Positions 1-11,935 of a DNA stretch of 64,000 bases are shown in pieces. Within the stretch, counting starts at the first letter, position 1. Each line of letters opens with the position of its first letter. The notes beneath the pieces were generated by a model. That model saw nothing but the letters and a program-made list of their open reading frames with translations. It ran no database searches and was not told the DNA's origin. Source of the stretch: Muscardinus avellanarius (lineage: Eukaryota > Chordata > Mammalia > Rodentia > Gliridae); contig OY726563.1 of NCBI GenBank assembly GCA_963383645.1, positions 30,733,575 to 30,797,574 on the forward strand, given 5' to 3'. The position numbers and the translations under genes were made by a program.

Positions 1-1590
1 CCACTTCAAGGAGCCTCAAGGTCGCTGGTTTAATTTCCAAATCTTTTATCCATCTTGAATTGATTCTTGTACAGGGTGAAAAAGTAGGATTTATTTCCAT
101 TTTTATGCATATGGCTAACCAGTTTTGCCAACACGATTTGTTGAACAGGCTATCTTTCTTCCAGTGTAGGTTTTTGGTCCCTTTGTCAAAAATCAATTGT
201 CTGTAAGGGTGTGGACTTGTTTCTGAGTCTTCTATTCTGCTGCATTGGTCTATGTATCTGTTTTTGTGCGGGTACCATGCTGTTTTTATTACAATGGCTT
301 TGTAGTATAGTTTAAAGTCAGATATTGTGATTCCTCCTACATGGTTTCCGTTGCTGAGAACTACTTTGGCTATTCTGGGTTTTTTGATGTTCCAAATAAA
401 TTTAAGGACCTTTTTTTCTATGTCTGTGAGGAATAATCTTGGTAATTTAATGGGTATTGCATTGAATCTTTAGATCACTTTTGGAAGTATGGCCATTTTG
501 ATCATGTTTATTCTGCCTATCCATGAAGATGGATGATCTGTCCATCTTCTAAGATCTTTTTCCATTTCTTTTTTCAATGTTTTATAATTTTTTGTAGAGA
601 TTTTTTACCTCTTTGGTTAAGTTTATTCCTAAGTATTTTATTTTTTTGTCTGTGATCGTGAGTGGAAGTGTTTTCTGAATTTCTTTTTCAGTGGACTAAT
701 GGTTGGTGACAGAAAAGCTTCTGATTTTTTAAGATTGATTTTGTATCCAGACACTTTGCTGAATTTGTTGATCAGTTCTATATGCCTTTTGATTGAGTTT
801 GTTGTGTCTTCTAAGTATAGTATAATGTCATCTGCAAAAAGTGAAAGTTTAAGTTCTTCTTTTCCTATTTGTACTCCTTTGATTTCCTTTTCTTGCCTTA
901 TTGCTCTGGCTAGAGTCTCAATAAGTATATTGAAGAGAAGTGGTGATAATGGACAGCCTTGTTCTTGTTCCTATGTTTAGGGGAAATTCTCAAAATTTTC
1001 CCCATTTAATATGATGTTGGCTGAGGGCTTATTAGAGATTGCCTTTATGATGTTGAGGTATGTTCCTTCTATTCTGATTCTCTGCAGTGCTTTTATCATA
1101 AATGTATGTTGGATTTTATCAAAGCCTTTTTCAGTGTCTATTGAAATGATCATGTGATTTTTGTCTTTGGTTCTGTTTATATGATGAATTACATGGATTG
1201 ATTTTCATATGTTGTATCAGCCTTGCATCCCTGGGATAAACCCTACCTGGCCATAATGTATGATTTTTATATGCTTTTGAATGCATGTTGCTAGTATTTT
1301 GTTTAGCAGTTTTGCATCCAAGTTAATCAAAGATATAGGCCTGTAGTTTTCCTCCTTTGAACTGTCTTTATTTTGTTTTGGTATTAATGTGATGTTGGCT
1401 TCATAGAATGTCTTTGGGGGAGTCTAACTTTTTTCTATTTCATGAAATAGATTGAGGAGTGTTGGGATTAACTCTTCTATAAAGGTTTTATAAAATTCAC
1501 TTGGGAAGCCATCTGGTCCTGGGCTTTTCTTTGATGGTAAGCTCTTTATTGCTGTTTCAATCTCTTTGATTGCTATTGGTTGGTATGAAA
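1..1590 (-). mobile_element. L1 ORF2 fragment, antisense
   Basis: On the minus strand this reads as LINE-1 ORF2, from the reverse transcriptase domain towards the C terminus. The stretch at about 1424-1590 encodes the conserved motif [17 protein letters not shown], and the rest to base 1 matches the remembered antisense L1 ORF2 text. The frame is broken in many places, so it is a dead copy. Its 3' end lies outside the window, and L1 homology fades near 1590. Confidence 0.9.
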
Positions 1591-1599
1591 AGGTTTTCA

Positions 1600-2470
1600 T
1601 TCCACTCTCACATTTATATGACAACTGGAAAAAATTCTAGCTTAGAAATAATTTTCCCTTACAGTTTTGAACACCTTCCTCCACTGCCTTCTGTCTGCTG
1701 GGCTGCTGTTGAAAGTACTAATGCCATTCTACTTCTGTGTTTTCAAATATGAATATTTTATTTCTCTCTCTTGAAGCAAAGAAACTCACTTCTTTGTCCT
1801 TCGATGATCTAAAATTCAGTAATAATATGTCTTGATATGAGTCTATCAGTTCTTTGGAGAAACTTATAGTCCTTTCATTTGGAAATCCACATCTTTCAGT
1901 TACAGGCATATAATTCCTAGTTCTTTAATAATCTCTTCCTCTTAATTTTCTTTTTTCTTTTATTTGTACTTCTTTTTGTTGAATATTGAACCATTCATAT
2001 TGGTTTGTTAATTTTCTTTGTCCTTTTGCTCTATTTTTTGGAAGATTTTCTGAACTTTATATTCAAATTTTAATTTCCTTATTATAATTTTACTCTCCAA
2101 AAGATCTTTTATTTCCCTCTAAATGTTCCTTTTACTGGAATCCTCTAATTACTTCATGGATACAAACATGAAAACACTTTGAGGATGTTCTTCTTTTTAT
2201 ATTGTTTTCTATTCCTTACAAACTTGGCTTTCCCCAAATTTCTTTTTCCATTTGTATGTTTGTTTTGTATTGTTTAGTTTTGATTGGCATTAATATTTGA
2301 AGATAGAGGCTTTTCTCAGAAGTTTTCTGGCTTAAGTTTGCCAGTTTATCCGGAAGGAAATATGTAGAAGCTTACTGGACTTCGTGGGAGTAGGTAGGTT
2401 TTGTCAAATGTAGATGACATGACAATGTGGTGACATGACTGGTATATTTCCTTGGTGTAACCTCTGATGT
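1600..2470 (-). mobile_element. Old L1/HAL1 ORF1 and 5'UTR-like fragment
   Basis: The stretch at 1640-1950 resembles, in the same antisense order, the ORF1-derived text at 21290-21600: a TATGTCTTGATATGA-type block, then a run rich in TTCTTTAATAATCTC. Bases beyond about 1950 look like an old L1 5'UTR in antisense but are too decayed to be sure. No open frame survives. Confidence 0.45.
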
Positions 2471-4099
2471 CACTATCTGCTGAACACGATTATCTAAACA
2501 TTATCAGCCTCAGGATGGAAGTACATAATTTACCTATAAAATAATCTTTCAGTTAAGTAGGGAAAGGATAAATAATTCAATAAGTGGCATTAGACTCAGG
2601 AAAAAATGAATCTATACCTCTAACCATACACCAAAACCAATATCCTACATTGTTTTATCCAAATTAAAAAAAAAAAAAAAACAGGACTTCCAGGAAGATG
2701 GCAACTGAGAAAAGCGGGGTTTAAGAGCCCCGCTAACAACCAATCTCTATTACCACAAAATCAACGCCTTTCATAGCCAGAAAACACCATCACCAGAGAA
2801 ACAAAAAATCACCAGGCTCCAGAGAGGAGGGGAACCCAGAACAGAGCTCAGAGCCACAGAGGAGATATGCCTGCCTCACGGCCAAGGACGTAGCAGCAGC
2901 GCCTTACTGCTGGCGGCAGCGGCGGACTCACTGGATGGCACCAGACAACGCACTCAACAGCCCACCAGGCTGCAGAGAGGAGCAGCAGGCAGCGAGTCAA
3001 GGTGAGCCGCTGTGGAACAGCCCGGCGGGATTCGGCAGATTTTTTGGCACAGGGAATGTCTAAAGCTCCCAGTGGCTTGGCTCAGCACATGCTGCAGGGA
3101 CTCAGAGCAGAGCTCAAAACCAGAGAAGAAATACGGCAGCCTCACAGCCGAGGGCATGGCAGCGGTGCCATATTGCCACCAGCAGCAGCAGCAGCGAATT
3201 CACCGAGTCCACTACAGCTCCATCTGCGTACTCAACAACAGTAAGTCAAATTGCGGGCCCCAGAGGAGAAATCCCAGTACTGAGTCCCAGGGACTTGACC
3301 CAGTGGGGGAGTGGCGGTGGCAGAGATATCACACCTTAGGAGAACGCGCAACCTGGCACCCCCCATGGTCTAAAGCAGCCTCTATTGACTCCCTGGGTCT
3401 GAGACTCTGCAATACAACCCAGTAAAGGAGTAGTGGGGTCTGAGATACCACAGATTTGAGATCCAGAGCACCTTAAGTGAAGTTATAGTGACCCAAGGGA
3501 AGAACACAGAGAAGGCACAAACTTCCGAAATCATGGGAAAGAGGAATAACAATGGAGCAATGAATGCCCACAACATCAGAACCTGATAAAACAGAAATTC
3601 AGAGATTTCTAGAAGATCAAATCAGGAAAATAACTGTAGAAATAATAGAGGTGTTTCGAAAAGAATTCAGAGAGAGCCAAAATGAGATAAATGATGCAAT
3701 TAATGAAGTAAAGGCCTCAGTTCAAAGTACAAACAACTGATTAGACCACATGGAGAATAGAATCTTGCTCTTAGAAGATGAGTAATCCAAAAATGAACGC
3801 ATAGTTTCTAATCTAGAAAAAAATACCGACAGCCGGAATCTGACATTGAAGAAATATGGGCCCATTTTAAGAGAGCTAACCTAAGAATAATTGGAATAGA
3901 GGAGGGAAAAGAAGGTGAAACCAAAGGGATCAACAATCTCTTCAAGGAAGTAATAACAGAAAATTTTCCAAACATAGAGCAAGAGGTTGATACACAGGCA
4001 GGAAACTTATAGAACTCCCTTTAGACAGGATCGGAGAAGAGGATCCCCATGCCGCATAACTGTCAAAATGACCAATGTGGAAGCCAAGCAGAGAATCTT

Positions 4100-4394
4100 T
4101 TCTTTTTGAAAATTAAAATATAAGCTTTATTAACAATAAAACTTGAATTGGAAAATTACTAAGTTTTAGAAACAGTTGGGCTCATTGACACTTTACCCTC
4201 AGTAAATTTAGAACAGAAAGGTGATTCACAAAAGAAATATTTGGTGCTGGCAGAGTTATTCCAAAATCAAATAAGAGAGGAAAGGCCTGAGCCATGCATG
4301 CTTAGATATTTTCCCCAGACTCACTAATTAGATTACCTAATCCCCAGGAAAGAGTGAGAGAAGCATTTAGGAGGTAGAGACAGGAGGATCACAG
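4100..4394 (-). other. Antisense transcript 3'-end fragment inserted in ORF1
   Basis: This block is absent from the sister element: its ORF1 runs straight through at the corresponding point (about 51636). Read on the minus strand it looks like the end of an mRNA, with non-repetitive 3'UTR-like sequence, AATAAA at 4126-4131, and about 20 bases later a short A-run (AAAAAG). I do not recognise the source gene. Its left edge lies directly after AGCAGAGAATCTT of ORF1, and its right edge joins an inverted copy of that same ORF1 sequence. Confidence 0.6.
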
Positions 4395-4500
4395 GAATGT
4401 CACTTGGCTCTTTGTTTTTGTTGCCTTTAAGATTCTCTGCTCCAGACTTCCCAAGCAGAGAATCTTAAAGGCAACAAAAACAAAGAGCCAAGTGACATTC
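4395..4500. repeat. Perfect 47-bp inverted repeat (hairpin)
   Basis: Arm 1 (4395-4441) is the exact reverse complement of arm 2 (4454-4500), with a 12-base spacer (CCAGACTTCCCA). Arm 2 is the native ORF1 sequence and arm 1 its inverted copy. The spacer repeats, in direct orientation, a stretch found just downstream near 4528. This pattern suggests template switching during reverse transcription or repair. Confidence 0.9.
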
Positions 4501-5959
4501 AGAGGCAAACCAATTATAATCACTCCAGACTTCCCAAACCAAGTCATGCGAGCTAGAAGGGCTTAGAGTAACATATTCCAAACTCTGAAAGAAAACAACT
4601 TCCAGCCAAAAATTTCCTACCCAGCAAAACTTTCTATCAAATTAGATGGAGAAATAAGAAGCTTCCATGACAAACAGAAACTGAAGGAATTTGTCTTCAA
4701 AACCAGCACTAGAGAAAATACTCAAAGAGATTAACTACAAAGAAGAAATAGTTAACACACACCAGAACCAGAGAAACAAGAGTTTCCATCCAATAGACAA
4801 CTAAGATTAGTTATCTGTGAAGATTCATTATTTATGTTAGTCTTATACCTATCTCTAAATTGTATTGTTTGCTTTTATTGTTTTTAATTTTTAGGATTTC
4901 TAGTTGGAATATTAATATACCTTCAGATATAGCATTTGGAAATATTTTATCCCATTCTATCAGTAACTTTTAACTCTGTTTACATTGTCTTTGGATATAC
5001 AATATTTTTTTAGGGAGTTTGATTACCCTTCTGTTGCCTGTGCCATTGAAATCATATCCAAGAAATCACTGCCAATTTCAATGTTGTGAGGTTTTATGAC
5101 CCAGATTTTCTTCTAAAAGTTTATAGTCTTAAGATTTATATTTAGGTCTTTTATCTATTTTGAGTTAATATTTGTATATGTATATGTTAATATTTGTAAA
5201 ATAATATTAATATTTTATTCTTTTCCATGTAATTATTATGTTTCAACAATATTTAGTTAAAAGATTATTATTTCCTTCACCAAATGTTCGTGGAAACCTT
5301 GTCAAAAATAACTTGACAATATAGGGAAGAATGTATCTCTAGGCTTTTATTTAACTCCAATGGTTTATATATCTGCCTTTATAACAGTACTACACTGTTT
5401 CAATTATTGTAGCTTTATATGGTTTGAAATCAGAAAATATATATCTTCTAGCTTTGTTCTTTTTCGAGATCGTTTTGGGTATCTAGAGTCCATATTCCAT
5501 ATTAGGATAGATTTTTTTCAGAAAAATAAATATATAAATATATGATAGTTTCACCTAAAAATATATATATTCTCTGGTAAGAAAGAAAGCAAAAAGAAAT
5601 ATTGAAATGTTATCTTTAAGTTATCAAAAGCTTGGTATCAGACAAATGAAACTGTTATGTGAGATTATCATTTTTAATTTTGGATAAATTGCCATAATAC
5701 TAGATGTCAACCACTAAGCCAAGCATGGGAAGGAGGAATGGGGAGGGAATGGGGTGGGGATCGGGTGGGGGCTGACTGGGCGATGTGTGCATGTATGTCT
5801 ACAAAAGGTTTTTTGTATCCCATTATGATATATGAATACAGTGCACCAATAAAAAATTAAAAATAAAAAATAAATAAATAAATAAATAAATAAAATAAAG
5901 AATAAAAAAACAAAGCTAAAAAGTTCTAAAAGCAGACTAGAAATTTGTTATTGTCTGTG

Positions 5960-7100
5960 ACTTGAGGGAGAGAAAGGGTTCTTGCAGGACATTAAAGGTA
6001 TAGACCATAATGGTAAAAATTTGTAAATTAAACTACATTAAATTTAAATTTCCATTTATCAAAAGACACCACAAAAGTAACAAGATAGACTGTGAAAAAA
6101 TTTCTATGACACATATTACTGACAGGATTAGTTTCAGACCATATTAAACACATTGTGAATCAAAATAAGAAAGACAAGCCAATAAAATGGATGAAATAGA
6201 AACAAGTAATACACAGAATGGAGAAAATGGTGAACAATGAACAGATTAATGATGCAATAATCTAGGATATAAATATTAAAGCCAGTATGAGATACCATTT
6301 TACATCCATCTAACAAAAAATAAAAAGTTTGTCAATACCAGGAGTTGGTGAGAATATAAAGCAATCCAATTTCTTTATTACTGCTTACAGTGATCATAAA
6401 TTGTCTCAAACATTGTGTTTTAAAATTTGGCAGTATCTAGTAAAATTATGCACCTGTCTTAAGATCCTTCATATACTCCCTAAAAATTTCATGTATGTAA
6501 TTAAGTAGATGTTTGTAATATTATTTTGTAAAAATAACTAAAATAGCTCTAATATCCACCAAAGCAAAATAGATAAGTATATTGCAGTACAATAGCATTA
6601 TATGATTAAATAATATACAGCAACAAAAATGAATGAACCAGAGTTAGATGTAACAATAGAGATAGATCTCAAAAATATACATCAATCAGAAAATGTACTT
6701 TTCAGCTGGGCATGGAGGCGCACACTTGTAATCCCTGAGCTTGGGAGGCAGAGACAGGAGGATAGTGCAGGTTCGAAGCCAGCCGCGCTGCCTAAAGAGA
6801 CCCTGTTTCCAAAAATAAAAAAGTATAAAATAGGTCTGGGAGTGTAGCCCGGAGGTAGTAGGGCTTCCAGGAACCCCAGTACCACCAAAAAAAAAAAAAA
6901 AAGAAAATGTACTTTTCAGAAGGTAGGTGCAGTACAAAACTGTTTATATATAGTGTATCAATATGCAAAATAAATATGCATAAATTATTCACATATACAT
7001 AAAGTAAAAATGCATGAATGAAAACAATAAACACCAAATTTGGAAAATTTAATGAGGGTATCATCTCAAAAGTCATTCAACTAAAACAATAGTTAGAGAA
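5960..7100 (+). mobile_element. Old L1 ORF2 end and 3'UTR
   Basis: The sequence follows the usual order of the end of an ancient mammalian L1 in sense: a CAGGATTAGTTTCAGACCATAT-like block, GAGATACCATTTTACATCCATC, an AGGAGTTGGTGAGAATAT stretch, and AATGAATGAACCAGAG. All frames are closed. It is interrupted by the SINE at 6706-6902. Confidence 0.7.
6706..6902 (+). mobile_element. B1-dID SINE, type B
   Basis: The left part is B1-like (CTGGGCATGGAGGCGCACACTTGTAATCCC) and the right part ID-like (GGTCTGGGAGTGTAGCCCGGAGG), ending in CCCAGTACCACC and an A tail. A perfect 17-bp target-site duplication flanks it (6689-6705 and 6903-6919). Confidence 0.95.
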
Positions 7101-7610
7101 TGACCATAACACCATTTCAAAGTCTCATCACTGATTACTTTATGAACTTCGGTATTCAGGGAGTATTAATGAGGTGATAAAGACAACAACTGTTAGAGTA
7201 GGTAAATTTTTTAAAAAGCCATCTCTAGTGCCTCTATCAAATTAAATAACAAGATTTGCTTTTCGATTATTGCTAGCAATAAGACTCCTCCTTTAGACAA
7301 TTTAGAGCAAAGCCAAAGGCTATTTCCATAGCTTGGCTTGAGGTATTTTAAGTGTCTGTCAGATCTTGAGCAATTTCTATATATCTCTTTGGCAACAGTT
7401 CCAACATCCAAATTAGAAAATAGATGCTTCAATAACCAAGCAAGATAAGAAAATGCTATATGCTTTTAATCTAAACCCATTTGTCCAAATGGAAAGTAAA
7501 ATCTAACCCATTAATGTTAACAAAAAAGTATTCTTGGTCATTCATAAAGTCGTATAATTTTCATATTGAGGCCTCACTCTAAGTCTTTGCTTTTAGAAAT
7601 GAAAGAGACT

Positions 7611-7844
7611 GCTGGGCGTGGCAGCACACGCTTGTAATCCCAGCATTCAGGAGGCTTAGACAGGAGGATTGCGGTTCGTGGACAGCCTCAGCTACTTAGT
7701 GAGGCCCTTGGCAAGTCAGTGAGACCCTGTTTCAAAATAAAGAATAAAAAAATAGGACTGGGGGTGTAGCTCGGAGGTAAAATGCCCCTGAGTTCCATCC
7801 CTAGTACAACAAAAAAAGAAAAAGAAAAGAAAAAAAAAAAAGAA
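7611..7844 (+). mobile_element. B1-dID SINE, type A
   Basis: Type A differs from type B in the middle (GACAGCCTCAGCTACTTAGTGAGGCCCT) and at the end (AATGCCCCTGAGTTCCATCC). A 16-bp duplication (AGAAATGAAAGAGACT) flanks it at 7595-7610 and 7845-7860. Confidence 0.95.
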
Positions 7845-7860
7845 AGAAATGAAAGAGACT

Positions 7861-8400
7861 GGCTGCCTAGTAAAAATTATTTAAATTATTTAAGTCCTGC
7901 TGTAACATATATTGGGATGAGCTAAAGAAGGGAAAAGAATATGAACTCCATTGACTTAGAAACATAATTTAGTTAATTAAATAAACATCTGTAAAGGAAT
8001 ATAACCATTACACTTATTAAACTTTGAGGTACTTTTAATAAAAATATAAGACATTCACAATTTTATAAAGCTAAAGACATCCTGTGTAAATGCACAAAAT
8101 ATTATAAAAAATATTTAAAATATTTTATTTCTCTAAGTTTTGGAATTATGGGTTATATTTTTTAAATTCTCTACAAGGAATGCACATTGCCTTTTTAAAT
8201 AGAGAAAATATTTTTGCTAAAATAATATATGTAAACCTTTAGAGGACACACTTTAATCCTAATTACTGAATTATTAATAGAAAGCCTAAATGATTGACAA
8301 TTGCAATATGAAATGTCATTTGCATGTCTTTGTAATATTTATTTAAATTTGTTAAGTATTCTATTCCAATTAGAAGTGATAGGCCTTCATTTCACAAAAT
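7861..8400. other. No feature seen
   Basis: This is AT-rich intergenic DNA in which I recognise no gene or repeat. Confidence 0.5.
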
Positions 8401-8404
8401 CATA

Positions 8405-8640
8405 TTTTTAAATACTTTTATTGGTGCATTATAGTCTCACATCATAATGTAGTTCAGAGTGATAGTGACATACATGTACATAGAACTAGGTGAATTTTTT
8501 TCCCTGACTCCTTCCCCAGTCCTCTCCTTCCCCATACATGATATTGAGACTGGCATTCATGTTCTCACATAGGTGTATAACATCAATGAAAGTGTTCCTT
8601 CATTAATTCTCACCTTATCCTTTCATCTATGTTTTGCTGA
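8405..8640 (-). mobile_element. L1 3'-end fragment, antisense
   Basis: It opens with CTTTTATTGGTGCATTATAGTCTCACATCATAATG, the antisense of an L1 3' terminus also seen at 35925 and 43548, then a C-rich block and GATATTGAGACTGGCATT. It is truncated at its 5' side. Confidence 0.75.
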
Positions 8641-8681
8641 TGTGTCAGAAATACATTTATCTGTGCATTTATATATAGCTG

Positions 8682-8870
8682 TGGTGGTTCTCAGTTTTTG
8701 TTGCATATTAGAATTACCAGGGGAATTATTTTTTTTAATTCCAATGCTCAGGACACACCCCTGGTACATTATATCAGAATTATATGGGTGTATTCCAGGC
8801 ACCCGTAGTTTGTAGAAGTCTCCAGGTGGATCTAATGTGCATCTAGTAATGAGAACCAGTGAACCAAATA
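8682..8870 (+). mobile_element. MER5A-like DNA transposon
   Basis: The sequence runs from GTGGTTCTCAGTTTTTGTTGCATATTAGAATTACCAGG to AATGAGAACCAGTGA. Both ends match the remembered terminal inverted repeats of the non-autonomous hAT element MER5A. Confidence 0.75.
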
Positions 8871-8882
8871 GAGTCCTATTCA

Positions 8883-9036
8883 AAGTGTGGTACATGACCT
8901 AGAAGCATAGGCATTGCAAAAGAACTTGCAAGTATAGGATTTTATGCCCCACTCCAAACATACTAAATTAGAATTTGAATTTTAACAACATTCTATGATT
9001 ATTTACATTGCACGTTAAAGGTTGAAAAACAATATT
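8883..9036 (+). mobile_element. MER5A-like fragment
   Basis: A second, weaker copy starts with AAAGTGTGGTACATGACC directly after the first and ends near TTGAAAAACA. Two adjacent copies suggest a tandem insertion or one longer related element. Confidence 0.5.
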
Positions 9037-9449
9037 CTATAGTGCTCAAATGAATGATTGGTATTAATAGGATCAAAGTCATGAGTGTGATCTTTGTTCC
9101 AAACAGTAGCTCTTCTGTGTTTGATGGAGGTAGTCACTAGCATTTGTATTTAATATTTTCTTATTTTAAAGTCATGCACATGGATAGCGGTTTGTGTTCC
9201 CTGTGGACATGTGCTTGCAATGATCTTTCAAAGGCAAAGGGTTTTTCTGTTGCTTGTTAGCAGTTTCTCATTACCCCAGGAAATCAGTCAATTAGTTATA
9301 TTAATTACTCTGATATCATTTAAAAACTATCCCACAAGAACCTTCACCATCTGATTTAGTCACATATCTATGTTGATTCACATTTCATGGCACAGGGTAC
9401 AAAGGAAGCCCTTGATAAATATTAGCTATTATTATATTATGATTATTAT

Positions 9450-9530
9450 GTTGGTGCTGAGTGTTGAACCCAGGCCCTCATGCATGCTAAACACACACTG
9501 TAGCACTTAGCTATATACCAGTCATATATT
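9450..9530 (-). mobile_element. ID-like SINE fragment
   Basis: The segment GTGCTGAGTGTTGAACCCAGGCCCTCATGCATGCTAA followed by TAGCACTTAGCTATATACC is the antisense of a tRNA-derived ID element, with degraded A and B boxes. Confidence 0.65.
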
Positions 9531-9539
9531 CCTTCCTTT

Positions 9540-10240
9540 ATTTTTTATTTTTTAAGTGGAGATACTTCCTGACTGGAATATCATTTTGCTTCTTTTGCAT
9601 ATAGCAAAAGCAAAGTTAGCATTAAAGTATTGACTCCCTATGTAGCCTCACCCTAAGCAGTCTCAGTTGAGGGTGTATATCAAGTCCTGTGATCAGAATT
9701 TCTCTGCTGTGGATGCTGCAGCCCCTCACCCTATGAACTCCTCCAGAAGAGGGACCAGATATCTTTGAACTTCTAGGGTCCCTAGGCTCTTCATAAACAT
9801 GCATATAATGAAAAAACTATTGAAACAAAGAACCATCTCCTATTATGGAGATGTGCCAGGTGCATGGCAGAGGTTCTACTCAGGCAGAATAGAAAACAAC
9901 TAAAAAGCATCTGATTTTGAAAATGATAGTTATGAGATACATTTTTATGAGACATTTGTTGTTTACAAGAGAAACTATTTAAAATACATTCTTTTAAGTT
10001 CTGAACTATAGAGTTTCTTATTTCACTTATATGGTGGCTTCTAAGGACAATTTCATTTTGTGGTAGTTGGGCTTTTATCTATTCCTCATGCATTGATACA
10101 TTAATCCACTCATTCATTTAATAGTAAATTATTTCAAATAGCCATTGTAAGCCAATATATATCTAAATGCCCAGAGTAGAGTATGACACTATGAAGTTAT
10201 TATTTCTCTGCAGGATTAAGTAAAAATAGCATCATTATAT
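9540..10240. other. No feature seen
   Basis: I see no gene and no repeat that I can name here. Confidence 0.4.
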
Positions 10241-10249
10241 CCTCATAAA

Positions 10250-10460
10250 AGACTTAACATGGTGGAGCATGCCTGTAACCCCACTACTTGGGAGCCTGAG
10301 ACAGGAGGATTGCAGGTTCCAAGCCAGTCTTAGCAACATAGCCAGTCCCTCAGCAACTTAGTGAGATCCTGTTTCAATTTTAAAAAAATCAAATAGAGCT
10401 GGAGTGTAGCTCAGAGGTAGAACATCCCTGGTTTCAATTCCCAGTACTATACAGGAGATC
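10250..10460 (+). mobile_element. B1-dID SINE, diverged
   Basis: An older copy with the full dimer structure: GGTGGAGCATGCCTGTAACCCC at the left and GAGCTGGAGTGTAGCTCAGAGGTAGAACATCC at the right, followed by a GATA-rich tail. Confidence 0.85.
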
Positions 10461-10879
10461 TATAGAGATAGAGATAGATAAAGATATAGAGAGGAGTATA
10501 TTTTAATTCAACAAAACGTTCCTCACTTGCTATAAAAGACAGAAGGACCCCTTATGTGTATGACACAATTTTTTGTGCGTGTGTCTATGACACAAAAATT
10601 CCATCCCCTTGAAGGAAATTTTACATAATCTTGCCTCATCTTTGGTGTTGTGGCAGCATCCAGGTCAACACCTGGAGCTTCTTCAGGAGGAAGACTCCCT
10701 TCGTGCTACTGGAAATGCTTTTGAATTAATAGTGAGTATGACAATCACGTGAAATGAACATGGAAGTATGAAAGCACAGCTTCTTTAAATCAGGTTGGGA
10801 TCACTCTGAAGTGTAAATTTTAACTCCAGAATTTACTCTTGAACTTCCACTGTGAATCTTGGCTTAAAATGATACTCTT

Positions 10880-11072
10880 GCCAGGCCTGGTGGCACACAC
10901 TTGTAATCCCCACGCTTAGAAGCCGGAGACAGGAGGTTCACGCAGGTTTGAAGCCAGCCTCACTGGCTTAAGAGACCCTGTTTCCAAAATTTTTAAAAAA
11001 GTATAAAATAGTTCTGGGAGTGTAGCCCGGAGGTAGAAGGGCTTCCAGAAATCCCAGTACCACCAAAAGAAA
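10880..11072 (+). mobile_element. B1-dID SINE, type B
   Basis: A full-length type B copy flanked by a duplication of AAAATGATACTCTT (10866-10879 and about 11073-11086). Confidence 0.93.
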
Positions 11073-11089
11073 AAAATGATACTCTTACT

Positions 11090-11840
11090 TGGCTTTTCCT
11101 CTTTTCCCTTTCTGCTGTCCCCATTCCCATCACCATTCCATACCCCACCCTCACAAATATATCCTTAATAAATCAGTGTGTGCACACCCACTTCTCAGGG
11201 TCTGCTTCTGAGGATTATGATCTAAGGCAATGTTTATGCTGTATTTACATATAAGCATAAAAATACCCACATAGAGGTCTCCGCACCCAGCACTCCTTTA
11301 CCCTTATTTTATTCTGCCTTTATTAATTAGTCATTTATACTATTTATGATTCTATATTTACCACTGGGTTTAAGGATCTCTACAAATGGTAACTCTTTTA
11401 CTCCCTTTCTGTTTCCTCTTCACTCCCCTTTCCTCAATCATAACACCTCATAGACTCCCATATGTACTAAGTACTCAAAATGTTGTATTATTATTTTTCA
11501 AACTAAATAGGATGTACGTACATCTTTACGGATGAATACATAAGAAGAGTAAAGTGTGATATTTGAAGAAATTAAAGTGCATATTTTAAAGGGCTACTTT
11601 TCTGAGTAGGTTGACCACATTTAAAAGTCCTATGACTTAAAAATAATCAAGTTAATTTTTTATTTAAAATGAACTCGTTGACAAGATTTTAAAGAAGTGA
11701 TGAAAATAATTATACCACTACAGAAACTGTCTTTTAAACAGTTTTATGATTAATGTCGAATAACATGAAATATAATCTGACACAGATTTTTTCAAACAGC
11801 TATAATTAGAAATGAAAGATAAGGTTACATCAATGTCTTT
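11090..11840. other. No feature seen
   Basis: AT-rich intergenic sequence without a recognisable repeat or gene. Confidence 0.4.
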
Positions 11841-11844
11841 CATC

Positions 11845-11846
11845 TC

Positions 11847-11931
<85 letters not shown>

Positions 11932-11935
11932 CCCC
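11845..11935. repeat. (CT)n microsatellite
   Basis: A near-perfect CT tract of about 90 bases with one or two CC interruptions. A pure polypyrimidine run with mirror symmetry can form triplex (H-) DNA in principle. Confidence 0.97.

Larger units (their letters stand above)
3533..4806 (+). pseudogene. L1-type ORF1 pseudogene (copy 1)
   Basis: This is the reading frame for an L1 ORF1-type RNA-binding protein, starting ATGGGAAAGAGG. It aligns base for base with the better-preserved frame at 51061-51977. Stops and frameshifts are present, for example an in-frame TGA/TAG near 3738, and it is split by the insertion at 4100-4453. After the insertion it resumes with the C-terminal domain, where QVTFRGKPI-like and YPAKLSIKLDGEIRSFHDKQ-like motifs can be read. 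Loss of function is clear. Confidence 0.75.
2685..5905 (+). mobile_element. HAL1-like composite retrotransposon, copy 1
   Basis: It begins GGACTTCCAGGAAGATGGC, an L1-type 5' end with an AAGATGGC (YY1-like) site. In order it has a GC-rich 5'UTR (2685-3532), a decayed ORF1 (3533 to about 4806), an antisense fragment of another L1 ORF2 (about 4840-5520), and a 3' end with AAGCCAAGCATGGGAAGG, a G-rich tract and CACCAATAAAAAAT, finishing in an (AAAT)n-rich tail. There is no sense ORF2. The order matches the element at 50096-53043. A complex insertion sits at 4100-4453. Target-site duplications cannot be defined because both flanks are A-rich. Confidence 0.8.

Noticed and set aside
3002..3425. Frames in the 5' part of copy 1 of the composite element
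   Set aside because: They lie in the GC-rich L1-type 5'UTR and are not kept in copy 2.
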